Positions 1-12,371 of a stretch of 64,000 nt of DNA are shown one piece after another. Position numbers and translations under genes: made by a program. Within the stretch, counting starts at the first letter, position 1; each line of letters starts with the position of its first letter. Origin of the DNA: Thuidium tamariscinum (Eukaryota > Streptophyta > Bryopsida > Hypnales > Thuidiaceae); NCBI GenBank assembly GCA_947034885.2, contig OX344757.2, positions 21,818,001 to 21,882,000 on the forward strand, read 5' to 3'. A model generated the notes under the pieces. The model was given only the letters and a program-made list of their open reading frames with translations, was not told the origin of the DNA and did not search any database.

Positions 1-75
1 TTAGGATTCCTTGTTGCACAATTTCATAAGTGGTTGGGACTAAATTTGATTTGGAAGTAGTTGAAATTTTCAATG

Positions 76-1009
76 TTAACCCCTAAAGGACCAACATGCC
101 TTTTTTGGCAACATAGCGATTTCGGGCAGGTACGTGTGGCTAGAGATTTTCATATTTTGAAACCAAACTTTAATAGAAGGTGTGGACGAGGATTATCTTC
201 AAAACCCAATAATTTTCGTGACTTTTGACTACATGGTTGAAAAGTTATCGCATAAAACGTTGTTTGTTTCTCAACTCGGGCAATTTGGGCAGATCAGAAA
301 AAATCACTTTTTTTGGAAATAAAATTTTTTAATTGGTTTTATAGACTTATATATACATAGAAAGCTTTGAATCATTCCATTTGGATTAATGAGTCAAAAG
401 TTATGAAGAATTTTAGTTTGCGGGTAGTTATGGATTCTCTTCTCTAAAATAAACTTTGAAGTCCTTTATTTTACTCAATTTTCAATATTTTTGAAAAAAA
501 TTAAAAACATTGGGTGTAGGTTGTTTATTTCAACATTTGAACCTTTGGGATTGGCATTTTTCAATTCAATAAATAAATTTTTACCATTTTAGTATTTTGA
601 ATCATTCTCTACTTCTTTCTACTTACTATTTTTTTTGTACATATTGTACAATTCCAAATGATATGAAAATTTTCAAGCATGTAGCCAACTTGAATTGGAG
701 AATGAATCCAAAGAGTTGCAACCATTTTGGACATTTTTTCATACAAATGTGGCCTTCTGAAGTGCAGCTGCCCGGATTTTCGCAGTGGAAAAAAAATGAC
801 TTTTGTAACTTCAAACACTAATATCTTGCAATCTACATGGTGAAAATTTCTGAATTTTTTTCTACATCTTTACAAACTATTGCACTAAAAGATCCTACGG
901 TTACATATGTCAAAAAATGTTTTTTTTTCTGAAATTTGGTAGCTGTCCTAAAAATGGCAGTTTTGGAGCAGTTTTTGTTAAAACATAGTGAAGGAACTTT
1001 AGGGGTTAA
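76..1009 (+). repeat. TTAACCCC-ended AT-rich element, copy 1
   Basis: This 934 bp AT-rich block begins TTAACCCCTAAAGGACC and ends with the inverse, CTTTAGGGGTTAA. Its interior phrases recur in two further copies in the window (1401-2351 inverted, 53337-54290 same orientation), for example TTTTTTGGCAACATAG near one end and AAAGATCCTACGGTTA near the other. It has no coding capacity beyond short chance frames. This is how a non-autonomous DNA transposon looks. No clean target-site duplication was found. Confidence 0.75.
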
Positions 1010-1400
1010 TAGTGTGGAGCTATGAGAAGTGGGACACTTTGTGCCATCTTAGGTAATTACATGTACCATATTGTTTCAATTTGAGGTTTGCATACCTTCA
1101 TTTTGGGATGCCATTTGCACCATTGATGGACAATTGTTTGACATTTAATGTAGTGGCAATAGCACCCTATTTCTCCAAGATTTAGAAAATCATATTAAAT
1201 TCAATTTAAGATTGAAAATTAAGAATCAAGTTGTAACAAATGAATCTCCTTCTTTTTCTTCCTATGAAAATTTATTAGAATACTCTATTTAGTATAAAAG
1301 AGATCTATACCAATATGTCTTTAAGGTAAAAACTCCCATTCATATATATGTTCTCATTCTTGTACCATAAATTGCACCTAAATGTGTCCATAGACTTTGG

Positions 1401-2351
1401 TTGACCCCTAAATGTATTTGACTATGTTTTGCCAAAAACGCTCCAAAACTACCACTTCTAATACAAGACCCAAATCTTTAAGAATTTTTTTTTTAAGACC
1501 AATGTAATCATAGGATCTTATACTACGCCAATTTGAGAATATGTAGAAAGAATTTCAGAAATTCCCATCTTGTATATTGCAAGATAATAGTGTTTGAATT
1601 GTCAAAAACCCATTTTTTGTCCTTGCAAAAATTAGGGCAGCCGCTCTTCAATAGCTCATTCTTGTATGAAAAAAAACTCAAAATGGTTGTTACTCTTTGG
1701 ATTCATTCTTCTAGTCAAGTTGTGTATATGCCGAAAAAATTTCAGATCATTTGGAATTCTACAACATGTACAAAAAAATTAGTAAGTAGAATGAGGTAGA
1801 AAATGATTCAAAATACTAAAATACTAATTATTAATTTGTGAAATTGAAAATACCCAATCCCAATGGTTGCAATGTTGTAATAGACAATCTTCATCTAATA
1901 TTTGTATTATTTTTCAAAAATATTAAAAATTGAGTAAAATAATGGACTTCAAAGTTTATTTTGGAATAGAGATTCCATAACTTCCCACAAACTACCCTCA
2001 AACTAAAACTCCCATAACTTTCATCTCATAAATCAAAATGGAATGATTCAAAGCTTTACAAGTAGATAAAAATCTAAAGAAGAAATTTTGAATTTCAAAT
2101 TTTAAAAAAAGTGATTTTTGAATAAGTTTTTTCAGCTGCCCGGGCTGCCCACCGACTAAGAAAAATCACATATCATCAATAACTTTTTATCCATGATATC
2201 AAAAGTTATGAAAATTATAGGGCCTTAAAAATACTCCTTGGACTCACATTGTGTGAAAATTTCAAAGAAAAGAAATGAAAACTCCATTCATAATGAGCTG
2301 CCCAAAATTGCTATATTGCCAAAAAATGCAGTTTGAGCATTTAGGGGTTAA
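1401..2351 (-). repeat. TTAACCCC-ended AT-rich element, copy 2 (inverted)
   Basis: This 951 bp block starts TTGACCCCTAAAT and ends CATTTAGGGGTTAA. Its interior matches copy 1 in reverse orientation: the GGCAACATAG-like phrase now lies near its right end (about 2310-2330, as CTATATTGCC). It is non-coding. The two neighbouring copies in opposite orientation could form a large fold-back. Confidence 0.72.
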
Positions 2352-3097
2352 TGTATCTTCCAAATGCTTTAATTTTCATTTGCTAATGCATTCAGTGAAG
2401 GACATTTACTTGACACACACTTGACTTTGATTCATTGATTGTTGATTTTATCAAAGTTAAAATTTGGGTGCACTTAAGTGACAATATCAACGGTCTACAC
2501 ATGTGACACTTTGAAAAACCATAAAATTGCATAAAATCTAATATTTCTTTTCGAATATTCATAGTTTTTACTCACTAATATGACAAAAATATTATTTTTT
2601 GGAAAAGGTACCTTCACCTATGCTAAATTGCTTATATTGACGGTTTTGGGTGCTTCCACCATAAGTGGGCGGTTTTTGCACCTCCTGCTTTCATGTGCAG
2701 CGCCAAAATGGTGGTTTTGCGTCTCTGGCTTTTGTCATCACCGTGTGGACACAGATGAAACCTAAGACTACCACACTATCTATGCATCGCTTTAAACTAT
2801 CTTTACATATTTTAATGCCATCGAAATGAGGATGGACACACAAAAAAAACAAGTTGCTCACATCACAGCCACAGATAAGTTGACAAAAATCTGGATGCAA
2901 GCCATTTCACAGAACAAGTACTTTCAATTAGCTCAAGAATAATCGTCACTGATCTTTCAACCTTTCATCCAGTAGAAAGAAAATAGGTCTCAAGTGATCT
3001 GCCACCACAGCTGCAAGATACTGATGCACAAGATAAATTATTCCATATAAATGAGAAAATTGTGTAAGACAGCTATCATTTACCACTAATACTATCA
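2352..3097. other. Intergenic, probably holds the 3' UTR of the dihydroorotate dehydrogenase gene
   Basis: No reading frame with codon-like character was seen. The part next to 3097 lies downstream of the minus-strand gene's stop codon and should hold its 3' UTR. No other structure was recognised. Confidence 0.4.
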
Positions 3098-6000
3098 TCA
3101 GCATGAGCGATGATCAGCTCCAACTGCCTCCTGTATCGACTTGAATCCATCACGCTCCATGCAAGCAGCTAACTCTGACTGCAACCAACGAAACACAACA
3201 AACTGAGTGAAAACAACAATGGAATGAAAACTCAAGATGATACAAACCCTTTAAAAGAGACAGGAATAGCAATCATATGAGCTTCAAGACTGATGACGTA
3301 CCTTAATTCGAGGTATGATTGCTGGCCCTTCATATGCGAAAGCGGTGTATAGTTGCACCAAAGAGGCACCAGCCCGAATTTTCTTGTAAGCTTCTTCACC
3401 ACTACACAAATAGAGCACCAACAGACTTATTACAAAACAGAAATACTGTAGAACATTCAGGGGCCAGCTAAAATCAATGAAAGCAAAATATACTGCATAG
3501 AGACATTGGGAATTTCGTGTGCTCTCAACACGGATTGTAAATAACATGACTAGGTCTACTCCAAACAAAACGTCACAACAATGTTTCAGCATATCCAACC
3601 TGCTTATGCCGCCACAACCGACTAGAGGAATTTTCCCCTGCTCACAGAACCCAAGTGTGTCAATTGACGACAAAATGATACGCAAATTCAAAGTTACCAG
3701 CTAGAAGCCTCAGAATGCAGTGAAGTGGAGACAACCAAGGTGAAAAAAAGTAAAGTCGCACACATAAAGCATATTAATTGCAGTGGAATGTAGACACCAT
3801 ACAGTACTAGTATTCCTGATGAACAGAATAGATTGACCATGAAGAAAAATATAGGAATTGCAACATGAGGGTGACGAATCGGGAAAAAGAGAGGAACTTC
3901 AAATTTATAGATGTCATAATTCTGTATCGAAAACCCCAATTATTGATTATGAAACGAAACTGATCAAGAAAATTACCTTAGTTAGGACATACATGTCGCG
4001 AAGCACCTCGGTGGCCATGTGGTATAGGGGTTTCCCACTGAGACCTCCAGTTTCCTCTGCGTGAACTAAGCCAAGAATAGAGTCCGGTCGTGATGTTGTT
4101 GTGTTCGACACAACCTGTAAAACAAATTTCCCAGGTCAATAAAAAGTGAAACAAGCAGTAACACTGAATGGTACTGCAAAAACTCTAGTCAAATACCCTT
4201 CATCCAGATACCGATAATCCTTGATCAATGCGATTCCTTGACTAAAATTCAGAGAACTTACTATACATGAATGAATTTACGAAGTGATATTAAACCTCTG
4301 ACTTACCAGACCATCCAACCTCAAAGCAAGCGCTACCTGAGTACCCCACAAAAAACAGACAAATATCAGATGAATTCACAACCCAGGCTTTCAAACGTGT
4401 AAGACGATAAAATATGAGGAAACATGTTGCGGAAAATGAGCGGAAAAGTTACCGAAGGACGGAGCACTCTACGATATGAAGTGAAAGTTGTTTTACCGCT
4501 GCTATGTCAGCCAAGTCTTGCTTTGATAAATCAGGTGCGATTTTCACCAGCAGTGGGGGTGGCCCTGCCTCTCCCCATTGCATTTCATCTCGAGCAGCTA
4601 GAACCTTCAAATTCGACACTGTCCATTGTCAGTTAAGCTGTTCCCAAAAATTCATCTGGATGCGTTTAAATAGATAAGATTAAATATTAGTACCTTTTTT
4701 ATAAGGTCCTGAAGCTGTTTCCTCCCTTGGAGTTTGCGCAATCCTGGGGTATTAGGAGAGGAAATATTTATAACCTGCAAGGGTTTCCCACCAAATATTA
4801 CCCTCGATGTTTTGGTCTAAAATCTATCATGAAAGGAACCCATCTCAAAACACAATAAACGCCTGTTCCAGCAAAACATGGCACAGAGTCACGATTAGGC
4901 CAAACCTCACCAAGTAATCAGCATATTGTGACAAGGTATGCACGCCTTGTACATAATCAGCCGCGGCATCCTCACTAGTCTTATTCTTTCCAAGGTTAAC
5001 TCCTAAAACCCCAGTACCAGCATTTCCTGCTGGTCGACTATCTGAACCAAAAGGGTCCCCTCTGGTTGTCTCTGCGAGCCTTCTCTTCCCGTGTTGGGCT
5101 CCAAGCCGCTTCGCCACAGCAACAATCCCTTCGCTATTGAATCCATATCGATTGATGATTGCCCTGCACAACTCAGGAAAAAAAATTCAGTTTCAACAAT
5201 TGCCATCCATCCCTGGGAAAACAGGAATGCTCTAAGTCAGAACAATATCACAGCCCACTACTTGAGTGCCTAAACACTTGCGATTCTTTGCTACTACATT
5301 CGGAAGTTGAAGTTGAACGAGATCCTTATCATAATTATCAATCTTAGCACAAAGGTAGTAACAGTAGCCACATTTCTTGATAACAAGGCACATTAGACTA
5401 TTAGAGATCTGATTTCGTCGCCTAGATTGACCACTGTTACCATCAGTAACTCATCTATTCGTACACTTGGATGCACTTATTAGCAAGTAGTGCGAGCATG
5501 ACTCGGCTAAATGTCTACGGGCACTGATCTTTGACCGGAACTCTAATTGTCTACCATTTCTTCAAGAGAGGTGTATAACCTCAGGCCTACTTTGACTGAT
5601 TGCATAAAAATTCATACTCCTACACATGTCAGAACGCTAATACTCACGCAAATAGTATCTCTCTGTTAGACCTAAGAAGCGACAGTTTACATCAATTGGC
5701 AAGAGAAAGAAAGCAGAGACATACTTGCTTACCCCTGTTCCCGAATTCGAAATACTCGAGGTCTTGGATTTCCCTCCTGAGGGATTGGTGTCACTGATCC
5801 CACCTCAACAAACCCAAATCCCATTCCCAACAACCCCTCCACGGCCTCGGCATTTTTATCAAAGCCTGCTGCGAGACCGACAGGGTTTGAAAAAGCACGC
5901 CCCCACACTGTTACTTCCAAGACATGGGGATCTGGGCGATTCTCCTTGGGGACTAATCCATGAGATGCGGCCCAGATGGCTAACCGATGAGCATCCTCTG

Positions 6001-7582
6001 GGTCAAAAAACTTGAAAAGGGGGTTCAGCAAACTGGCTCCCTGAAAGGCCCAGTTGCTACACACAACAGACAGTTCGAATATAATCAATAACGATTTTCA
6101 TCAATAATAACAATCCTTCACTCCAAAAAAATACGGGAGACTGCCACTCTAAATCGGTAATCGTCCACCCCAGAAATATGTCATAAGCCAGAAAAAAATC
6201 CAGGGAAAAAACAGTTCCCTGAAATTTTGGATCAATCTATAACGGAAACATTATCACACTACTAAAATCACAAAGGGTTGAACCTGATGAATCAAGAAAA
6301 AAACCTGATTGTGGCTTCATCAGAGGTGCCCACATACGCTCCTCCCCCAATTATAGAACCGAGGACTGTCCCTGTTAACAATCGCCTCTGCAAAAGAGAT
6401 CCAGGTGTACATTAAAAAAAACGTGTTCACACTTGGCATTCCACTGGTTGTACGTTCTCGTTAAACCCTAAGTGTCCAAACGGGCAAAAGTCACCGCTTT
6501 CATATCTATGGGAGTTGAAGTAAAGGTTTGGAGGGAGCGTCAAGGAAGATAACAATATGCAATTTTACAATATTGTAATCATAGCCCACAGTTTTGAAAG
6601 ATAGAAATATGTTTTGCAAAGCTGCTATAATCCCCCATTTGATTCCAAAGAAAACTTGTAATTTTGGCTTGGGAAATACGGGGTTGACATACATTTAATG
6701 TAGGTTCAATGGATGAGATCACAACGAAGTGATCGTAACCTCGATTAACAATATTTCAAAGTTGATCTATTCTCCTGTAAGGCTGACTTATATTTCAGTA
6801 AGATCACAGCTATTTCCAGCGTTACAAACACTTCAGTGTTTACAGCCTAAGTCCTGGTGCCTCTCCAAGAATCAAAACTCATTTGCGCACTCTATACAAA
6901 AGGGAGCTAACATACACCAGAAACCAATGCCGGGAAAAACCTCGATAGCAGACAAACAACTGCCACAACATAATGAAAATAAAAGTGCACAACTTGATAA
7001 CGCCACTACCATTCAATTAGGGTTTACAGTAAACCCTAAACCCTAAGTGAACCCTCACGCTCTCTCGGGTCAAAAACCAGCAAACACCGGTCTACTATGG
7101 CTGATCCTGAAAGGACACAGTGAATGATGCCAAATGCCTAGTCAAAAAAAACCGGGCCAATGAAGAGGACCAAAAAATAGAAGTGCAAGGCGCGCCAACT
7201 CTACCAAAAACATCACATATAATCGAGCAAAGAGCAATCCAATCAATGCTTCTGTAACAAGTAAACACAAACCTCAAAAATCGCTCCCCCCCTCCCCTCC
7301 CAAAACAACTCACTAGACAAAGATCGCTACCAAAATTCCCCTGCATCACTTGAATCCCGTATAATCAGCTTAAGAGAGAGATGGCCATAATATATGTACC
7401 CAAGTTAGCCGTGACTTCGGCGGTAAAACGCGTCCCGAAGATGATGATGAGTCCGAAGCAGTCGAAGCCGAAGAAGGGGTGTGAAGCGCAGATGTGGTGC
7501 TGTAGCTCCTGCCTCGAGCTGCTGCCACTTGCTGCCACAAGTGACGACTCTTGCGCCACGGCTGCAACGATCCACCTCCCAT
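3098..7582 (-). CDS. PYRD: Dihydroorotate dehydrogenase (quinone), mitochondrial, class 2; 11 exons
   Basis: The enzyme oxidises dihydroorotate to orotate in pyrimidine synthesis and passes electrons to ubiquinone at the inner mitochondrial membrane. Exons on the minus strand: 7400-7582, 6305-6387, 5733-6056, 4911-5163, 4694-4774, 4497-4604, 4307-4336, 3977-4114, 3600-3637, 3302-3401, 3098-3178. All have GT-AG borders and the phases close exactly, giving 472 residues (plant enzymes are about 460). The first 61 residues are Ser/Arg-rich ([11 protein letters not shown]), as in a mitochondrial presequence. Exon 2 encodes a Gly-rich hydrophobic segment typical of the membrane anchor. [38 protein letters not shown] (with the class 2 catalytic serine), VGCGGIS and [11 protein letters not shown] follow in the family order. 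Exon 7 is only 30 bp. The exon 1 start is the least certain part. Confidence 0.95.
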
Positions 7583-8403
7583 TCCTTCCCTCCCAAATCA
7601 CTCACACCGAAGACTATTTGCGTGGAAATCGCTACACAGAGCTTGGCATTACAAAGTGAAGCTGGTGGTGCAAATTGCAGGGGGCCGCCAATGTTTAGGG
7701 AATTTGTGTTGCATTGTGGCGATGGTGAAGGCGATGGCGAAGGTTGCAATGGGGAGAACGACGAGCAATCGCGGCCGGATGGCCCGCGAGAGAGAATGAG
7801 CGGGTACAGAGGAACTGACGTGAATGTCTCTGGGGAGGTGGTGACAACCAGGAACCTCAGGTTTTCAGGAATTAGGGTATTTCCTTTTTTTTAATTCTTT
7901 ACCCCTTTTAGGTCTATTTAATTTAAATTTTGACAAAATCTACTTGTAAAAATGCTAAAATTAGATTACAATTTTTTTCTTATTACCAAAATTTTCCTCC
8001 ATTTTGAGTGATACATCAACCAATTTGACTAGCTTTCAAAGGTTGTTTTAACTACCAAAAACAAAACATTGATTGTTACCTTTGGTGACATTCAAAGTGT
8101 TGTAGGAAAAATTATTCATTTAGGACTTGAATGAGCTTCCTAGAGCATTTTTTACACCACACATAGTGATCAATGTTGGCTTAAAAAAATTCAAATAGAG
8201 TATGTAAATTTGGAAATGAAAAAAAATGAATTGTTTGAAAAAAAAATCTCATTTATAATTCAAGTTTCAATATCAATTCTTTAAGGGCATGCTAATTAGA
8301 TTTTGGAAGGAAGATAAGTTGCATTGTTAAGACTTGAAGGTCATAGGATTTTCCAAGATTTAAAATTTTTCAAAGACTTACCGCAAACTAGCCCTTAGTA
8401 AAT
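7583..8403. other. Upstream region of the dihydroorotate dehydrogenase gene, then AT-rich spacer
   Basis: 7583-7840 is clearly GC-richer than its surroundings and lies directly 5' of the minus-strand gene, so it probably holds its 5' UTR and promoter. No TATA box was confidently placed. From about 7870 the DNA becomes AT-rich with nothing recognisable up to the repeat at 8404. Confidence 0.4.
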
Positions 8404-9281
8404 TTAACCCCTGAAGGACCATTGTCCCTTCAAGAGACAAATGGGATTTTGGACATATAGTCTCAATTTTTGTCATGATTTTTTGAAACTTTTCTTGAAT
8501 ATCTTTATGGAAATAAAAAATTTCAATTGATTCCCAAGAACAAAAGCTATGCCCAAATAAAGGAAGAAGGGGGAGTCCAAAAAACTTTCAAATTTGAGTT
8601 TTAAGAAAATAAAGATTTCTTCTCATAGATCATATTTTGTCTACATAGAAAGCTTTGATTCATTCCATTTAGATTTGTTATGAAAAAGTTATGAACAACT
8701 TTGTTTTTCACACAATTTGATCATCTTCTTTAAAAAATAACATAGTAGATTCATTCTTGAATGCAATTTTTATAATTTAAAAAAAATGTTCCACAAGGTT
8801 TGGTTTGCTTGCTAGAATAACTTACTATTGGGATTAATGCATTTTAATTCCATCTTAGAGATATTAATAATTTAAATTTTCTTTCTATCTTGTAACTACT
8901 TCTATTAATCTATTTAACAATTTTTTGTAGTTTCTTTTTTTCCTAAACCCTCAATTCAATTCCCCTCCATAGATATTCATATCTCAAAACTCTATAGTGC
9001 AAAAAATTTAAGTCAAGAAGGTTCAATGTCAAATAATTTAGTCCTACAATGTACTAAAAAACTTGTTCTTTCCATTTTAAATGCAAGTTACATCATGTAG
9101 TTTGTGTTGTCAAAGTTTCTAAAAAAAAATCTGGTATGTTCTCATACTAGTTAGATAAAAGATCCAATGTTTAGATGTTAAAAAATAATAATTTTCATAT
9201 TTATTTTTACTCTTTGCTATAAAAATGGCAATTTCAAGTGTGTTTTTTGCAAAAAAAAGGCCTTAGTCCTTCAAGGGTTAA
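8404..9281. repeat. TTAACCC-ended element, diverged copy 4
   Basis: This 878 bp AT-rich block starts TTAACCCCTGAAGGACC and ends GGTCCTTC-like, as AGTCCTTCAAGGGTTAA. Short interior phrases, such as the CATTCCATTTRGATT...AAAAGTTATGAA stretch, match copies 1 and 3, but the body is much more diverged. It is non-coding. Confidence 0.6.
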
Positions 9282-9762
9282 TATCAAAGTTTGAATTAAA
9301 TTTATCTATTAGTAGAAACAAATTAAATCTAAATTCCATTAGATATGGCCAAAAAAATGACATCCAATCATTTTAAATGATACAAATAAAATTAAAACAA
9401 TAAACTCTATTTCAAATTATTATTACATACATTTTTTTGACATGGTTTTAATGATTTTTTGTACCAAGCTTCAAGTGGTAAAACTCTAATCATGATAAAC
9501 TTTTCAATTTTAATTTTAAAATGTGATATAAAAAACTTCTTTCATAGTATTTTTAAATCAAAAAGTCATAGGAATATTTCAATTCTAAAATTCATAGAAT
9601 ATTTATATGGATGAATTTTCAAAATTAATATGATAAAAATATCAGACAATCAACATAATCTATATTAAAAAAATGAATGGATGAAATAACAATTAACTTC
9701 AAGTCATTGGAATTATTTTTCTAGTTCATCATCTTCTTTAGGGATATTTTGACCTTCAAGAG

Positions 9763-10966
9763 TTAATCCCTTAGCATTCAAGGGGACCAAAAGTGTTCTC
9801 ACATAGTTTAGAAGTTCAATTTCAAGGGCTACAACTTTTGCACTACATGTCCAAATTCAATCAAATTTGTTGGTAAATCTAGGTTCTCTTCTAGTTTAAG
9901 TGGTAAAATTTTTGAATCAATCCAACGTGTACTCAATTTTTGAAAGCCATTCAAAGTTAAAGGGTTTAACTTGAGTTCACCAAACTACATTTTGATGACT
10001 ACAACTTTGGGGCTTGTATCTCCTTCATCCAATGTTTGTTTTTGATAAAAATTTATTTCATTATACTCTCCTCAAAGTTTAGTTATTGTAATACAAAAAT
10101 TATTGCCAACCCAAGGTGTTTTGAGTATTTGGAAGCAATTCAAAGTTCAAAATTTAGACATTTATGAATTATAGTGATCCTAGGTGGTTTGCTTTTTCCT
10201 CATACACTATCCATTTCCAATAGAATTTTGTTGGAAAAGTTGTACATACTAGTCAAATTTTTGTCATTGAAATTTCATATCACTTCAAGAAATTATAAGT
10301 CATTAAGAAGTATTTTAGTAGGAGGTTCAATTATAGATGTGTTTTTTACAACTTTTTTTGCTATTTTTTATATTCCAAAGTCATTTTGTAAATACAATTA
10401 TCAATCATCAATTGAATGATATTTTCTTTCACCAATAAGTTTTTATGCTATTTTTGAAGCACTATATACTTTAAATTTTTTTCATTTGAGTAGGTTTAGA
10501 AATCAAATTTCACCTCAAAATGTACTACTTGAAAATTTTCACACTATAAGAGAAAAGGATGCTTTAAGTGAATTTTTAAGTATAGTCCTAAACACAAGAT
10601 TGTAAATAATGAACCTTAAGGATGTTTTTAGTAAAAATTTATTATAAATATGTGTGTTTTTAGTAAAATTTTACTACAAATCTTCTTAAAGGTCATTACT
10701 TACATTCTTGTGCCTAGGACCATACTTAAAAACTCACTTAAAACACCTCTTATCTTGTAGTGTTAGCATCCTTTTTGTACACTAAAACATTATAATCTTA
10801 TAGTCTATATAGCTAAATGACTCCAAATTTGATTCACGTCATCTACAATACATACAATACAAGATTGTACAGTTGAAAGTTCTATACCTTAGTGACATTT
10901 TGAACTACAATGCTTCAAAAGCAACATTGTTTTAATTCAAAAAAGTCTTGGGTCTTAAGGGATTAA
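9763..10966. repeat. TTAATCCC-ended element, diverged, with a nested foldback
   Basis: The block is bounded by TTAATCCCTTAG on the left and CTTAAGGGATTAA on the right, a variant of the TTAACCCCTAAA ends seen elsewhere. A foldback MITE (10542-10762) lies inside it, which explains the extra length relative to other copies. No coding content. Confidence 0.5.
10542..10762. mobile_element. Foldback MITE with CACTA-like ends
   Basis: The element starts CACTATAAGAGAAAAGGATG and its right arm is the inverse of CACTACAAGATAAGAGGTG. The arms remain complementary for about 80 bp each, including AAGTATAGTCCTA on one side and its inverse on the other. The same family occurs at 39331-39558. Ends of the type CACTACAAGA are typical of plant CACTA (En/Spm) elements. 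No 3 bp target duplication was visible here. Confidence 0.7.
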
Positions 10967-11922
10967 CCTCTAAGATATTGTGATAGAAAAAGAATGTAGA
11001 TTTGGCATTTTTTTGACAAAAAGTGATTATAGCATGAAAAGAATCTAAATCTTTACTTTTGCAAATTTTCCTTTTCTTTCCATACATGCATTAATCTATT
11101 TATAATCTCTCACACAAGCTTTTATAAAATTTATAATGCATTGAGTGACTATATTAGTTACATTGCTAAAGAATCAATGAAAAGAATTCAACATTCTTCA
11201 ATGTACTTCACGTGTTTCCAATTGATCCCATGGCAAGTTCTTAAAGATGTTTATAATCTACTAAATGCATGCCTAAAAACAAAGTACTCAAAAATATGCC
11301 TTTGTACGACTAATTTGAGAAAAAATATAAATTGATGTCCTCTAGTAATGTAGGTAGCTAACTTGAAATGCAAGTGCATTTCCAACTCTCAATGTTTTCT
11401 CAAAATCCTACCTGACTAATCTCTCCTTTCAAAAATATATCTTCTAATATACATAAGCGCACACTATTCAATACAAATTTGATATTGATGTAATTTCAAA
11501 AACTATTTAATACATAGGTGCATTTTTGTTTAGCTTGAAAGCTTTGAAATTACACTAATTCAATGTACATTTAATGTAGGTACATTATGGTTATTCTAAT
11601 AGCCATGAAATATCTCCCTCCATTTAGTCCCTTGCATTAGAGGAGATTTGAGGGCTTTAAAAGACTGCAAGTGCTCTTGAGTTCTCAGACTATGGGAACA
11701 TGCCACATTAGCTATCTAACGTGGTTGAAAAATTGCTACATTAGAAAATGTTTTTTTAATTTTTAAATCATTTTAAAATCATTTTTTAAATATTATTTTT
11801 TGAAAAACTAAATTTAATCAATTGTAGGTTTTTTAATCTTCTTTAGAATTTTTGAAAAAAAAATTCTCAAATATATGAAAATTCAACCATTGTAGGCTAA
11901 TTCATTGTTTCAAAACAATATA
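10967..11922. other. AT-rich spacer with no recognised feature
   Basis: AT-rich DNA with only chance reading frames and no strong repeat, lying between the repeat cluster and the left end of the large composite transposon. Confidence 0.4.
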
Positions 11923-11930
11923 GGGAACAT

Positions 11931-11985
11931 GCAGGGTTGCTAGCAGGCGAGCCTGGGAGTGTGAGCCTGTGAGCCTATGAGCGGG
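11931..11985 (+). repeat. Left terminal inverted repeat of the large transposon
   Basis: It contains GTTGCTAGC, CGAGC, then GTGAGC twice and ATGAGCG. The inverse of 38536-38598 has ATGCTAGC, CGAGC, then GTGAGC units in the same order. The match is imperfect but colinear over about 50 bp. Confidence 0.8.
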
Positions 11986-12016
11986 AAAAAAAAATTCATA
12001 AAAAATGATGAAGGGT

Positions 12017-12046
12017 CTATGACCGTGGATGGTCCTATGACCGTGG
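12017..12046 (+). repeat. Subterminal repeats CTATGACCGTGG, left side
   Basis: Two copies of (C)CTATGACCGTGG lie at 12017-12028 and 12034-12046, about 90 bp inside the left end. Their inverse counterparts lie at 38396-38425 near the right end. Paired subterminal repeats of this kind are often transposase binding sites. Confidence 0.65.
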
Positions 12047-12126
12047 TTGCCAAAATATACATTGTCTGTCACTTATTTGTTCATTGTTTAAGAATTTGTT
12101 TTAGAACAATTTAAATTCATTGTAAG

Positions 12127-12147
12127 AGTTTAGGGTTTAGGGTTTCA
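12127..12147 (+). repeat. Interstitial telomere-type TTTAGGG units, left
   Basis: Two to three plant telomere-type units (TTTAGGGTTTAGGGTTT) lie about 200 bp inside the left transposon end. The right subterminal region has ACCCTAAACCCTAAACCCTAA in inverted orientation at 38117-38137. There is no long array, so this is not a chromosome end. Confidence 0.6.
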
Positions 12148-12371
12148 TAGGAATAGCTTTGTCCAATAAGACAACTAATTGATTACGCTTTATATGATTT
12201 TCTACAAGACAAAGATTAAATATTATTTAAATAAATATAAATGAAACAATAAACATTTTTATGCAAGAAAATGAAATACATCAAAGAAGTAGCCATAAAA
12301 CATACAAATCCAATCATAATAAAAATCAATACACAATAGTTTGATCCAAGAGATTTATCAATCTTCTGAAT